This document shows positions 47,828-63,700 of a DNA stretch of 64,000 bases, piece by piece (the stretch's first letter is position 1; every line of letters starts with the position of its first letter). This DNA is from Metridium senile (Eukaryota > Cnidaria > Anthozoa > Actiniaria > Metridiidae). The translations under genes and the position numbers were made by a program. The stretch covers positions 13,973,207 through 14,037,206 of the forward strand of contig OX459098.1 in NCBI GenBank assembly GCA_949775045.1, written 5' to 3'. The notes beneath the pieces were generated by a model. It had not been told where the DNA came from. It did no database searches and saw only the letters and a list, made by a program, of their open reading frames with translations.

Positions 47828-50800
47828 AGGGTCAACTCGCGCATTCAATGTGATAACGCATTGCAAGCGAGTTTCATCCAAGACAACCCACACGTTGTAG
47901 GGGGTGCTTGTTTTATGCTTCGGATGGCACGTAAGACTGATGCATGTATCACTTTGTATTTAATACTACTCAATGATACTTCCACTTGTTGATTATTGCT
48001 CTTGCGCTTAAAATGCATGGATGCAGTAGGAAAGAGTACCTAGACAGGTTACAGAGGCGCGCTTCTGCAATCATTGAAGGCAGAAAAAAAAAGACAAAAT
48101 GAATTAATCTTACTTTGTCCTCATCCTTTTGGCAGAAATTGTTCGTAGAATTGTATGCTGGTATACAAATGCCTAAATAGTCTAGCCCGGGCATATCAGC
48201 TATTAAATGAGTTCCGGTTTTCTAGTCAATTCCATTATTACAATACCAGAAGCAAAGATCTGCAGCTTCGCTTACCGTTAGCAAGAACTGCTAAGTACCA
48301 ATCTTCGCAAAATTTTGAATCTTCGTTTCGCTACAACGGGGCAAAAACATGGAACTCCCTACCTGTCAATATCCGTAATATCTCAGCTTTGATGCCTTTT
48401 AAACAGGCACTTACTGTGTCCTCTTTTCGTAACTAAACACAGTTCTTATATTTTCATTAGTATATATTAATTTATCTATATACATTCATAATCATTTATA
48501 GTTATAGTTAGATCTTTATGTATGTAAATGCAATGTGATGTATGTTTTGTGCAGAGCCCCACTTAAACCAGCTATGTGGAACTGCAGGCATTCTAATTTC
48601 TGCTTAAATATTTATTCATAAATAAATAAATATGTACAACATGGGATGTAAAAGTTAAATAAGTTTAGTTTGTAAACGTTTCGAATGAGAAAGGCTGTTT
48701 TTATCATAAAAAGAAAAGAAAAAATTAAAAAAAAAGAAAAAAACTCACGCGCTCTCCGTTCCCCACACCCAGCTCGTCCGAAGGGAGGAGAGAACCAGCC
48801 CCTAAGCTATAAATGGTAATTCCTATACGTAGACTAACTAAGCGTCACTCGATTTATACAATTGAAAAATCCTAGTCTTTCAGGGCAGGTTTATTGTTAT
48901 GCTCATCTTATTGTTTTTATTCCCAGTGGGGAGTAGGGTCAACTCGCGCATTCAATGTGATAACGCATTGCAAGCGAGTTTCATCCAAGACAACCCACAC
49001 GTTGTAGGGGGTGCTTGTTTTATGCTTCGGATGGCACGTAAGACTGATGCATGTATCACTTTGTATTTAATACTACTCAATGATACTTCCACTTGTTGAT
49101 TATTGCTCTTGCGCTTAAAATGCATGGATGCAGTAGGAAAGAGTACCTAGACAGGTTACAGAGGTACGCTTCTGCAATCATTGAAGGCAGAAAAAAAAAG
49201 ACAAAATGAATGAATCTTACTTTGTCCTCATCCTTTTGGCAGAAATTGTTCGTAGAATTGTATGCTGGTATACAAATGCCTAAATAGTCTAGCCCGGGCA
49301 TATCGGCTATTAAATGAGTTCCGGTTTTCTAGTCAATTCCATTATTACAATACCAGAAGCAAAGATCTGCAGCTTCGCTTACCGTTAGCAAGAACTGCTA
49401 AGTACCAATCTTCGCAAAATTTTGAATCTTCGTTTCGCTACAACGGGGCAAAAACATGGAACTCCCTACCTGTCAATATCCGTAATATCTCAGCTTTTAT
49501 GCCTTTTAAACAGGCACTTACTGTGTCCTCTTTTCGTAACTAAACACAGTTCTTATATTTTCATTAGTATATATATATTAATTTATCTATATACATTCAT
49601 AATCATTTATAGTTATAGTTAGATCTTTATGTATGTAAATGCAATGTGATGTATGTTTTGTGCAGAGCCCCACTTAAACCAGCTATGTGGAACTGCAGGC
49701 ATTCTAATTTCTGCTTAAATATTTATTCATAAATAAATAAATATGTACAACATGGGATGTAAAAGTTAAATAAGTTTAGTTTGTAAACGTTTCGAATGAG
49801 AAAGGCTGTTTTTATCATAAAAAGAAAAGAAAAAATTAAAAAAAAAGAAAAAAACTCACGCGCTCTCCGTTCCCCACACCCAGCTCGTCCGAAGGGAGGA
49901 GAGAACCAGCCCCTAAGCTATAAATGGTAATTCCTATACGTAGACTAACTAAGCGTCACTCGATTTATACAATTGAAAAATCCTAGTCTTTCAAGGCAGG
50001 TTTATTGTTATGCTAATCTTATTGTTTTTATTCCCAGTGGGGAGTAGGGTCAACTCGCGCATTCAATGTGATAACGCATTGCAAGCGAGTTTCATCCAAG
50101 ACAACCCACACGTTGTAGGGGGTGCTTGTTTTATGCTTCGGATGGCACGTAAGACTGATGCATGTATCACTTTGTATTTAATACTACTCAATGATACTTC
50201 CACTTGTTGATTATTGCTCTTGCGTTTAAAATGCACGGATGCAGTAGGAAAGAGTACCTAGACAGGTTACAGAGGTACGCTTCTGCAATCATTGAAGGCA
50301 GAAAAAAAAGACAAAATGAATGAATCTTACTTTGTCCTCATCCTTTTGGCAGAAATTGTTCGTAGAATTGTATGCTGGTATACAAATGCCTAAATAGTCT
50401 AGCCCGGGCATATCGGCTATTAAATGAGTTCCGGTTTTCTAGTCAATTCCATTATTACAATACCAGAAGCAAAGATCTGCAGCTTCGCTTACCGTTAGCA
50501 AGAACTGCTAAGTACCAATCTTCGCAAAATTTTGAATCTTCGTTTCGCTACAACGGGGCAAAAACATGGAACTCCCTACCTGTCAATATCCGTAATATCT
50601 CAGCTTTGATGCCTTTTAAACAGGCACTTACTGTGTCATCTTTTCGTAACTAAACACAGTTCTTATATTTTCATTAGTATATATTAATTTATCTATATAC
50701 ATTCATAATCATTTATAGTTATAGTTATATCTTTATGTATGTAAATGCAATGTGATGTATGTTTTGTGCAGAGCCCCACTTAAACCAGCTATGTGGAACT

Positions 50801-53800
50801 GCAGGCATTCTAATTTCTGCTTAAATATTTATTCATAAATAAATAAATATGTACAACATGGGATGTAAAAGTTAAATAAGTTTAGTTTGTAAACGTTTCG
50901 AATGAGAAAGGCTGTTTTTATCATAAAAAGAAAAGAAAAAATTAAAAAAAAAGAAAAAAACTCACGCGCTCTCCGTTCCCCACACCCAGCTCGTCCGAAG
51001 GGAGGAGAGAACCAGCCCCTAAGCTATAAATGGTAATTCCTATACGTAGACTAACTAAGCGTCACTCGATTTATACAATTGAAAAATCCTAGTCTTTCAG
51101 GGCAGGTTTATTGTTATGCTCATCTTATTGTTTTTATTCCCAGTGGGGAGTAGGGTCAACTCGCGCATTCAATGTGATAACGCATTGCAAGCGAGTTTCA
51201 TCCAAGACAACCCACACGTTGTAGGGGGTGCTTGTTTTATGCTTCGGATGGCACGTAAGACTGATGCATGTATCACTTTGTATTTAATACTACTCAATGA
51301 TACTTCCACTTGTTGATTATTGCTCTTGCGCTTAAAATGCATGGATGCAGTAGGAAAGAGTACCTAGACAGGTTACAGAGGCACGCTTCTGCAATCATTG
51401 AAGGCAGAAAAAAAAAAGACAAAATGAATTAATCTTACTTTGTCCTCATCCTTTTGGCAGAAATTGTTCGTAGAATTGTATGCTGGTATACAAATGCCTA
51501 AATAGTCTAGCCCGGGCATATCGGCTATTAAATGAGTTCCGGTTTTCTAGTCAATTCCATTATTACAATACCAGAAGCAAAGATCTGCAGCTTCGCTTAC
51601 CGTTAGCAAGAACTGCTAAGTACCAATCTTCGCAAAATTTTGAATCTTCGTTTCGCTACAACGGGGCAAAAACATGGAACTCCCTACCTGTCAATATCCG
51701 TAATATCTCAGCTTTGATGCCTTTTAAACAGGCACTTACTGTGTCCTCTTTTCGTAACTAAACACAGTTCTTATATTTTCATTAGTATATATTAATTTAT
51801 CTATATACATTCATAATCATTTATAGTTATAGTTATATCTTTATGTATGTAAATGCAATGTGATGTATGTTTTGTGCAGAGCCCCACTTAAACCAGCTAT
51901 GTGGAACTGCAGGCATTCTAATTTCTGCTTAAATATTTATTCATAAATAAATAAATATGTACAACATGGGATGTAAAAGTTAAATAAGTTTAGTTTGTAA
52001 ACGTTTCGAATGAGAAAGGCTGTTTTTATCATAAAAAGAAAAGAAAAAATTAAAAAAAAAGAAAAAAACTCACGCGCTCTCCGTTCCCCACACCCAGCTC
52101 GTCCGAAGGGAGGAGAGAACCAGCCCCTAAGCTATAAATGGTAATTCCTATACGTAGACTAACTAAGCGTCACTCGATTTATACAATTGAAAAATCCTAG
52201 TCTTTCAGGGCAGGTTTATTGTTATGCTCATCTTATTGTTTTTATTCCCAGTGGGGAGTAGGGTCAACTCGCGCATTCAATGTGATAACGCATTGCAAGC
52301 GAGTTTCATCCAAGACAACCCACACGTTGTAGGGGGTGCTTGTTTTATGCTTCGGATGGCACGTAAGACTGATGCATGTATCACTTTGTATTTAATACTA
52401 CTCAATGATACTTCCACTTGTTGATTATTGCTCTTGCGCTTAAAATGCATGGATGCAGTAGGAAAGAGTACCTAGACAGGTTACAGAGGCACGCTTCTGC
52501 AATCATTGAAGGCAGAAAAAAAAAAGACAAAATGAATTAATCTTACTTTGTCCTCATCCTTTTGGCAGAAATTGTTCGTAGAATTGTATGCTGGTATACA
52601 AATGCCTAAATAGTCTAGCCCGGGCATATCGGCTATTAAATGAGTTCCGGTTTTCTAGTCAATTCCATTATTACAATACCAGAAGCAAAGATCTGCAGCT
52701 TCGCTTACCGTTAGCAAGAACTGCTAAGTACCAATCTTCGCAAAATTTTGAATCTTCGTTTCGCTACAACGGGGCAAAAACATGGAACTCCCTACCTGTC
52801 AATATCCGTAATATCTCAGCTTTGATGCCTTTTAAACAGGCACTTACTGTGTCCTCTTTTCGTAACTAAACACAGTTCTTATATTTTCATTAGTATATAT
52901 TAATTTATCTATATACATTCATAATCATTTATAGTTATAGTTATATCTTTATGTATGTAAATGCAATGTGATGTATGTTTTGTGCAGAGCCCCACTTAAA
53001 CCAGCTATGTGGAACTGCAGGCATTCTAATTTCTGCTTAAATATTTATTCATAAATAAATAAATATGTACAACATGGGATGTAAAAGTTAAATAAGTTTA
53101 GTTTGTAAACGTTTCGAATGAGAAAGGCTGTTTTTATCATAAAAAGAAAAGAAAAAATTAAAAAAAAAGAAAAAAACTCACGCGCTCTCCGTTCTCCACA
53201 CCCAGCTCGTCCGAAGGGAGGAGAGAACCAGCCCCTAAGCTATAAATGGTAATTCCTATACGTAGACTAACTAAGCGTCACTCGATTTATACAATTGAAA
53301 AATCCTAGTCTTTCAGGGCAGGTTTATTGTTATGCTCATCTTATTGTTTTTATTCCCAGTGGGGAGTAGGGTCAACTCGCGCATTCAATGTGATAACGCA
53401 TTGCAAGCGAGTTTCATCCAAGACAACCCACACGTTGTAGGGGGTGCTTGTTTTATGCTTCGGATGGCACGTAAGACTGATGCATGTATCACTTTGTATT
53501 TAATACTACTCAATGATACTTCCACTTGTTGATTATTGCTCTTGCGCTTAAAATGCATGGATGCAGTAGGAAAGAGTACCTAGACAGGTTACAGAGGCAC
53601 GCTTCTGCAATCATTGAAGGCAGAAAAAAAAAGACAAAATGAATTAATCTTACTTTGTCCTCATCCTTTTGGCAGAAATTGTTCGTAGAATTGTATGCTG
53701 GTATACAAATGCCTAAATAGTCTAGCCCGGGCATATCGGCTATTAAATGAGTTCCGGTTTTCTAGTCAATTCCATTATTACAATACCAGAAGCAAAGATC

Positions 53801-56800
53801 TGCAGCTTCGCTTACCGTTAGCAAGAACTGCTAAGTACCAATCTTCGCAAAATTTTGAATCTTCGTTTCGCTACAACGGGGCAAAAACATGGAACTCCCT
53901 ACCTGTCAATATCCGTAATATCTCAGCTTTGATGCCTTTTAAACAGGCACTTACTGTGTCCTCTTTTCGTAACTAAACACAGTTCTTATATTTTCATTAG
54001 TATATATTAATTTATCTATATACATTCATAATCATTTATAGTTATAGTTAGATCTTTATGTATGTAAATGCAATGTGATGTATGTTTTGTGCAGAGCCCC
54101 ACTTAAACCAGCTATGTGGAACTGCAGGCATTCTAATTTCTGCTTAAATATTTATTCATAAATAAATAAATATGTACAACATGGGATGTAAAAGTTAAAT
54201 AAGTTTAGTTTGTAAACGTTTCGAATGAGAAAGGCTGTTTTTATCATAAAAAGAAAAGAAAAAATTAAAAAAAAAGAAAAAAACTCACGCGCTCTCCGTT
54301 CCCCACACCCAGCTCGTCCGAAGGGAGGAGAGAACCAGCCCCTAAGCTATAAATGGTAATTCCTATACGTAGACTAACTAAGCGTCACTCGATTTATACA
54401 ATTGAAAAATCCTAGTCTTTCAGGGCAGGTTTATTGTTATGCTCATCTTATTGTTTTTATTCCCAGTGGGGAGTAGGGTCAACTCGCGCATTCAATGTGA
54501 TAACGCATTGCAAGCGAGTTTCATCCAAGACAACCCACACGTTGTAGGGGGTGCTTGTTTTATGCTTCGGATGGCACGTAAGACTGATGCATGTATCACT
54601 TTGTATTTAATACTACTCAATGATACTTCCACTTGTTGATTATTGCTCTTGCGCTTAAAATGCATGGATGCAGTAGGAAAGAGTACCTAGACAGGTTACA
54701 GAGGCACGCTTCTGCAATCATTGAAGGCAGAAAAAAAAAGACAAAATGAATTAATCTTACTTTGTCCTCATCCTTTTGGCAGAAATTGTTCGTAGAATTG
54801 TATGCTGGTATACAAATGCCTAAATAGTCTAGCCCGGGCATATCGGCTATTAAATGAGTTCCGGTTTTCTAGTCAATTCCATTATTACAATACCAGAAGC
54901 AAAGATCTGCAGCTTCGCTTACCGTTAGCAAGAACTGCTAAGTACCAATCTTCGCAAAATTTTGAATCTTCGTTTCGCTACAACGGGGCAAAAACATGGA
55001 ACTCCCTACCTGTCAATATCCGTAATATCTCAGCTTTGATGCCTTTTAAACAGGCACTTACTGTGTCCTCTTTTCGTAACTAAACACAGTTCTTATATTT
55101 TCATTAGTATATATATATTAATTTATCTATATACATTCATAATCATTTATAGTTATAGTTATATCTTTATGTATGTAAATGCAATGTGATGTATGTTTTG
55201 TGCAGAGCCCCACTTAAACCAGCTATGTGGAACTGCAGGCATTCTAATTTCTGCTTAAATATTTATTCATAAATAAATAAATATGTACAACATGGGATGT
55301 AAAAGTTAAATAAGTTTAGTTTGTAAACGTTTCGAATGAGAAAGGCTGTTTTTATCATAAAAAGAAAAGAAAAAATTAAAAAAAAAGAAAAAAACTCACG
55401 CGCTCTCCGTTCCCCACACCCAGCTCGTCCGAAGGGAGGAGAGAACCAGCCCCTAAGCTATAAATGGTAATTCCTATACGTAGACTAACTAAGCGTCACT
55501 CGATTTATACAATTGAAAAATCCTAGTCTTTCAAGGCAGGTTTATTGTTATGCTAATCTTATTGTTTTTATTCCCAGTGGGGAGTAGGGTCAACTCGCGC
55601 ATTCAATGTGATAACGCATTGCAAGCGAGTTTTATCCAAGACAACCCACACGTTGTAGGGGGTGCTTGTTTTATGCTTCGGATGGCACGTAAGACTGATG
55701 CATGTATCACTTTGTATTTAATACTACTCAATGATACTTCCACTTGTTGATTATTGCTCTTGCGCTTAAAATGCAGGGATGCAGTAGGAAAGAGTACCTA
55801 GACAGGTTACAGAGGCACGCTTCTGCAATCATTGAAGGCAGAAAAAAAAAAGACAAAATGAATTAATCTTACTTTGTCCTCATCCTTTTGGCAGAAATTG
55901 TTCGTAGAATTGTATGCTGGTATACAAATGCCTAAATAGTCTAGCCCGGGCATATCGGCTATTAAATGAGTTCCGGTTTTCTAGTCAATTCCATTATTAC
56001 AATACCAGAAGCAAAGATCTGCAGCTTCGCTTACCGTTAGCAAGAACTGCTAAGTACCAATCTTCGCAAAATTTTGAATCTTCGTTTCGCTACAACGGGG
56101 CAAAAACATGGAACTCCCTACCTGTCAATATCCGTAATATCTCAGCTTTGATGCCTTTTAAACAGGCACTTACTGTGTCCTCTTTTCGTAACTAAACACA
56201 GTTCTTATATTTTCATTAGTATATATTAATTTATCTATATACATTCATAATCATTTATAGTTATAGTTATATCTTTATGTATGTAAATGCAATGTGATGT
56301 ATGTTTTGTGCAGAGCCCCACTTAAACCAGCTATGTGGAACTGCAGGCATTCTAATTTCTGCTTAAATATTTATTCATAAATAAATAAATATGTACAACA
56401 TGGGATGTAAAAGTTAAATAAGTTTAGTTTGTAAACGTTTCGAATGAGAAAGGCTGTTTTTATCATAAAAAGAAAAGAAAAAATTAAAAAAAAAGAAAAA
56501 AACTCACGCGCTCTCCGTTCCCCACACCCAGCTCGTCCGAAGGGAGGAGAGAACCAGCCCCTAAGCTATAAATGGTAATTCCTATACGTAGACTAACTAA
56601 GCGTCACTCGATTTATACAATTGAAAAATCCTAGTCTTTCAGGGCAGGTTTATTGTTATGCTCATCTTATTGTTTTTATTCCCAGTGGGGAGTAGGGTCA
56701 ACTCGCGCATTCAATGTGATAACGCATTGCAAGCGAGTTTCATCCAAGACAACCCACACGTTGTAGGGGGTGCTTGCTTTATGCTTCGGATGGCACGTAA

Positions 56801-59800
56801 GACTGATGCATGTATCACTTTGTATTTAATACTACTCAATGATACTTCCACTTGTTGATTATTGCTCTTGCGCTTAAAATGCAGGGATGCAGTAGGAAAG
56901 AGTACCTAGACAGGTTACAGAGGCACGCTTCTGCAATCATTGAAGGCAGAAAAAAAAAAGACAAAATGAATTAATCTTACTTTGTCCTCATCCTTTTGGC
57001 AGAAATTGTTCGTAGAATTGTATGCTGGTATACAAATGCCTAAATAGTCTAGCCCGGGCATATCGGCTATTAAATGAGTTCCGGTTTTCTAGTCAATTCC
57101 ATTATTACAATACCAGAAGCAAAGATCTGCAGCTTCGCTTACCGTTAGCAAGAACTGCTAAGTACCAATCTTCGCAAAATTTTGAATCTTCGTTTCGCTA
57201 CAACGGGGCAAAAACATGGAACTCCCTACCTGTCAATATCCGTAATATCTCAGCTTTGATGCCTTTTAAACAGGCACTTACTGTGTCCTCTTTTCGTAAC
57301 TAAACACAGTTCTTATATTTTCATTAGTATATATTAATTTATCTATATACATTCATAATCATTTATAGTTATAGTTATATCTTTATGTATGTAAATGCAA
57401 TGTGATGTATGTTTTGTGCAGAGCCCCACTTAAACCAGCTATGTGGAACTGCAGGCATTCTAATTTCTGCTTAAATATTTATTCATAAATAAATAAATAT
57501 GTACAACATGGGATGTAAAAGTTAAATAAGTTTAGTTTGTAAACGTTTCGAATGAGAAAGGCTGTTTTTATCATAAAAAGAAAAGAAAAAATTAAAAAAA
57601 AAGAAAAAAACTCACGCGCTCTCCGTTCCCCACACCCAGCTCGTCCGAAGGGAGGAGAGAACCAGCCCCTAAGCTATAAATGGTAATTCCTATACGTAGA
57701 CTAACTAAGCGTCACTCGATTTATACAATTGAAAAATCCTAGTCTTTCAGGGCAGGTTTATTGTTATGCTCATCTTATTGTTTTTATTCCCAGTGGGGAG
57801 TAGGGTCAACTCGCGCATTCAATGTGATAACGCATTGCAAGCGAGTTTCATCCAAGACAACCCACACGTTGTAGGGGGTGCTTGTTTTATGCTTCGGATG
57901 GCACGTAAGACTGATGCATGTATCACTTTGTATTTAATACTACTCAATGATACTTCCACTTGTTGATTATTGCTCTTGCGCTTAAAATGCATGGATGCAG
58001 TAGGAAAGAGTACCTAGACAGGTTACAGAGGCACGCTTCTGCAATCATTGAAGGCAGAAAAAAAAAAGACAAAATGAATTAATCTTACTTTGTCCTCATC
58101 CTTTTGGCAGAAATTGTTCGTAGAATTGTATGCTGGTATACAAATGCCTAAATAGTCTAGCCCGGGCATATCGGCTATTAAATGAGTTCCGGTTTTCTAG
58201 TCAATTCCATTATTACAATACCAGAAGCAAAGATCTGCAGCTTCGCTTACCGTTAGCAAGAACTGCTAAGTACCAATCTTCGCAAAATTTTGAATCTTCG
58301 TTTCGCTACAACGGGGCAAAAACATGGAACTCCCTACCTGTCAATATCCGTAATATCTCAGCTTTGATGCCTTTTAAACAGGCACTTACTGTGTCCTCTT
58401 TTCGTAACTAAACACAGTTCTTATATTTTCATTAGTATATATTAATTTATCTATATACATTCATAATCATTTATAGTTATAGTTATATCTTTATGTATGT
58501 AAATGCAATGTGATGTATGTTTTGTGCAGAGCCCCACTTAAACCAGCTATGTGGAACTGCAGGCATTCTAATTTCTGCTTAAATATTTATTCATAAATAA
58601 ATAAATATGTACAACATGGGATGTAAAAGTTAAATAAGTTTAGTTTGTAAACGTTTCGAATGAGAAAGGCTGTTTTTATCATAAAAAGAAAAGAAAAAAT
58701 TAAAAAAAAAGAAAAAAACTCACGCGCTCTCCGTTCCCCACACCCAGCTCGTCCGAAGGGAGGAGAGAACCAGCCCCTAAGCTATAAATGGTAATTCCTA
58801 TACGTAGACTAACTAAGCGTCACTCGATTTATACAATTGAAAAATCCTAGTCTTTCAGGGCAGGTTTATTGTTATGCTCATCTTATTGTTTTTATTCCCA
58901 GTGGGGAGTAGGGTCAACTCGCGCATTCAATGTGATAACGCATTGCAAGCGAGTTTCATCCAAGACAACCCACACGTTGTAGGGGGTGCTTGTTTTATGC
59001 TTCGGATGGCACGTAAGACTGATGCATGTATCACTTTGTATTTAATACTACTCAATGATACTTCCACTTGTTGATTATTGCTCTTGCGCTTAAAATGCAT
59101 GGATGCAGTAGGAAAGAGTACCTAGACAGGTTACAGAGGCACGCTTCTGCAATCATTGAAGGCAGAAAAAAAAAGACAAAATGAATTAATCTTACTTTGT
59201 CCTCATCCTTTTGGCAGAAATTGTTCGTAGAATTGTATGCTGGTATACAAATGCCTAAATAGTCTAGCCCGGGCATATCGGCTATTAAATGAGTTCCGGT
59301 TTTCTAGTCAATTCCATTATTACAATACCAGAAGCAAAGATCTGCAGCTTCGCTTACCGTTAGCAAGAACTGCTAAGTACCAATCTTCGCAAAATTTTGA
59401 ATCTTCGTTTCGCTACAACGGGGCAAAAACATGGAACTCCCTACCTGTCAATATCCGTAATATCTCAGCTTTGATGCCTTTTAAACAGGCACTTACTGTG
59501 TCCTCTTTTCGTAACTAAACACAGTTCTTATATTTTCATTAGTATATATATATTAATTTATCTATATACATTCATAATCATTTATAGTTATAGTTATATC
59601 TTTATGTATGTAAATGCAATGTGATGTATGTTTTGTGCAGAGCCCCACTTAAACCAGCTATGTGGAACTGCAGGCATTCTAATTTCTGCTTAAATATTTA
59701 TTCATAAATAAATAAATATGTACAACATGGGATGTAAAAGTTAAATAAGTTTAGTTTGTAAACGTTTCGAATGAGAAAGGCTGTTTTTATCATAAAAAGA

Positions 59801-60763
59801 AAAGAAAAAATTAAAAAAAAAGAAAAAAACTCACGCGCTCTCCGTTCCCCACACCCAGCTCGTCCGAAGGGAGGAGAGAACCAGCCCCTAAGCTATAAAT
59901 GGTAATTCCTATACGTAGACTAACTAAGCGTCACTCGATTTATACAATTGAAAAATCCTAGTCTTTCAAGGCAGGTTTATTGTTATGCTAATCTTATTGT
60001 TTTTATTCCCAGTGGGGAGTAGGGTCAACTCGCGCATTCAATGTGATAACGCATTGCAAGCGAGTTTCATCCAAGACAACCCACACGTTGTAGGGGGTGC
60101 TTGTTTTATGCTTCGGATGGCACGTAAGACTGATGCATGTATCACTTTGTATTTAATACTACTCAATGATACTTCCACTTGTTGATTATTGCTCTTGCGT
60201 TTAAAATGCACGGATGCAGTAGGAAAGAGTACCTAGACAGGTTACAGAGGTACGCTTCTGCAATCATTGAAGGCAGAAAAAAAAAGACAAAATGAATGAA
60301 TCTTACTTTGTCCTCATCCTTTTGGCAGAAATTGTTCGTAGAATTGTATGCTGGTATACAAATGCCTAAATAGTCTAGCCCGGGCATATCGGCTATTAAA
60401 TGAGTTCCGGTTTTCTAGTCAATTCCATTATTACAATACCAGAAGCAAAGATCTGCAGCTTCGCTTACCGTTAGCAAGAACTGCTAAGTACCAATCTTCG
60501 CAAAATTTTGAATCTTCGTTTCGCTACAACGGGGCAAAAACATGGAACTCCCTACCTGTCAATATCCGTAATATCTCAGCTTTGATGCCTTTTAAACAGG
60601 CACTTACTGTGTCCTCTTTTCGTAACTAAACACAGTTCTTATATTTTCATTAGTATATATTAATTTATCTATATACATTCATAATCATTTATAGTTATAG
60701 TTATATCTTTATGTATGTAAATGCAATGTGATGTATGTTTTGTGCAGAGCCCCACTTAAACCA

Positions 60764-63700
60764 GCTATGTGGAACTGCAGGCATTCTAATTTCTGCTTAA
60801 ATATTTATTCATAAATAAATAAATATGTACAACATGGGATGTAAAAGTTAAATAAGTTTAGTTTGTAAACGTTTCGAATGAGAAAGGCTGTTTTTATCAT
60901 AAAAAGAAAAGAAAAAATTAAAAAAAAAGAAAAAAACTCACGCGCTCTCCGTTCCCCACACCCAGCTCGTCCGAAGGGAGGAGAGAACCAGCCCCTAAGC
61001 TATAAATGGTAATTCCTATACGTAGACTAACTAAGCGTCACTCGATTTATACAATTGAAAAATCCTAGTCTTTCAGGGCAGGTTTATTGTTATGCTAATC
61101 TTATTGTTTTTATTCCCAGTGAGGAGTAGGGTCAACTCGCGCATTCAATGTGATAACGCATTGCAAGCGAGTTTCATCCAAGACAACCCACACGTTGTAG
61201 GGGGTGCTTGTTTTATGCTTCGGATGGCACGTAAGACTGATGCATGTATCACTTTGTATTTAATACTACTCAATGATACTTCCACTTGTTGATTATTGCT
61301 CTTGCGTTTAAAATGCACGGATGCAGTAGGAAAGAGTACCTAGACAGGTTACAGAGGCACGCTTCTGCAATCATTGAAGGCAGAAAAAAAAAGACAAAAT
61401 GAATTAATCTTACTTTGTCCTCATCCTTTTGGCAGAAATTGTTCGTAGAATTGTATGCTGGTATACAAATGCCTAAATAGTCTAGCCCGGGCATATCGGC
61501 TATTAAATGAGTTCCGGTTTTCTAGTCAATTCCATTATTACAATACCAGAAGCAAAGATCTGCAGCTTCGCTTACCGTTAGCAAGAACTGCTAAGTACCA
61601 ATCTTCGCAAAATTTTGAATCTTCGTTTCGCTACAACGGGGCAAAAACATGGAACTCCCTACCTGTCAATATCCGTAATATCTCAGCTTTGATGCCTTTT
61701 AAACAGGCACTTACTGTGTCCTCTTTTCGTAACTAAACACAGTTCTTATATTTTCATTAGTATATATTAATTTATCTATATACATTCATAATCATTTATA
61801 GTTATAGTTATATCTTTATGTATGTAAATGCAATGTGATGTATGTTTTGTGCAGAGCCCCACTTAAACCAGCTATGTGGAACTGCAGGCATTCTAATTTC
61901 TGCTTAAATATTTATTCATAAATAAATAAATATGTACAACATGGGATGTAAAAGTTAAATAAGTTTAGTTTGTAAACGTTTCGAATGAGAAAGGCTGTTT
62001 TTATCATAAAAAGAAAAGAAAAAATTAAAAAAAAAGAAAAAAACTCACGCGCTCTCCGTTCCCCACACCCAGCTCGTCCGAAGGGAGGAGAGAACCAGCC
62101 CCTAAGCTATAAATGGTAATTCCTATACGTAGACTAACTAAGCGTCACTCGATTTATACAATTGAAAAATCCTAGTCTTTCAGGGCAGGTTTATTGTTAT
62201 GCTAATCTTATTGTTTTTATTCCCAGTGAGGAGTAGGGTCAACTCGCGCATTCAATGTGATAACGCATTGCAAGCGAGTTTCATCCAAGACAACCCACAC
62301 GTTGTAGGGGGTGCTTGTTTTATGCTTCGGATGGCACGTAAGACTGATGCATGTATCACTTTGTATTTAATACTACTCAATGATACTTCCACTTGTTGAT
62401 TATTGCTCTTGCGTTTAAAATGCACGGATGCAGTAGGAAAGAGTACCTAGACAGGTTACAGAGGCACGCTTCTGCAATCATTGAAGGCAGAAAAAAAAAG
62501 ACAAAATGAATTAATCTTACTTTGTCCTCATCCTTTTGGCAGAAATTGTTCGTAGAATTGTATGCTGGTATACAAATGCCTAAATAGTCTAGCCCGGGCA
62601 TATCGGCTATTAAATGAGTTCCGGTTTTCTAGTCAATTCCATTATTACAATACCAGAAGCAAAGATCTGCAGCTTCGCTTACCGTTAGCAAGAACTGCTA
62701 AGTACCAATCTTCGCAAAATTTTGAATCTTCGTTTCGCTACAACGGGGCAAAAACATGGAACTCCCTACCTGTCAATATCCGTAATATCTCAGCTTTGAT
62801 GCCTTTTAAACAGGCACTTACTGTGTCCTCTTTTCGTAACTAAACACAGTTCTTATATTTTCATTAGTATATATTAATTTATCTATATACATTCATAATC
62901 ATTTATAGTTATAGTTATATCTTTATGTATGTAAATGCAATGTGATGTATGTTTTGTGCAGAGCCCCACTTAAACCAGCTATGTGGAACTGCAGGCATTC
63001 TAATTTCTGCTTAAATATTTATTCATAAATAAATAAATATGTACAACATGGGATGTAAAAGTTAAATAAGTTTAGTTTGTAAACGTTTCGAATGAGAAAG
63101 GCTGTTTTTATCATAAAAAGAAAAGAAAAAATTAAAAAAAAAGAAAAAAACTCACGCGCTCTCCGTTCCCCACACCCAGCTCGTCCGAAGGGAGGAGAGA
63201 ACCAGCCCCTAAGCTATAAATGGTAATTCCTATACGTAGACTAACTAAGCGTCACTCGATTTATACAATTGAAAAATCTTAGTCTTTCAGGGCAGGTTTA
63301 TTGTTATGCTAATCTTATTGTTTTTATTCCCAGTGAGGAGTAGGGTCAACTCGCGCATTCAATGTGATAACGCATTGCAAGCGAGTTTCATCCAAGACAA
63401 CCCACACGTTGTAGGGGGTGCTTGTTTTATGCTTCGGATGGCACGTAAGACTGATGCATGTATCACTTTGTATTTAATACTACTCAATGATACTTCCACT
63501 TGTTGATTATTGCTCTTGCGTTTAAAATGTACGGATGCAGTAGGAAAGAGTACCTAGACAGGTTACAGAGGCGCGCTTCTGCAATCATTGAAGGCAGAAA
63601 AAAAAAGACAAAATGAATTAATCTTACTTTGTCCTCATCCTTTTGGCAGAAATTGTTCGTAGAATTGTATGCTGGTATACAAATGCCTAAATAGTCTAGC

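Noticed and set aside
49422..49622. Extra 66-codon ORF in one unit
   Set aside because: Alternative frame opened by a single base change (CTTTTATG) within the LINE tail.
16798..63506. 66-codon plus-strand ORF (MLILLFLFPV...) repeated in each unit as a small secreted protein
   Set aside because: The hydrophobic start spans the spacer-LINE junction and its second half is out-of-context LINE frame; the first array unit lacks 77 bp of it.
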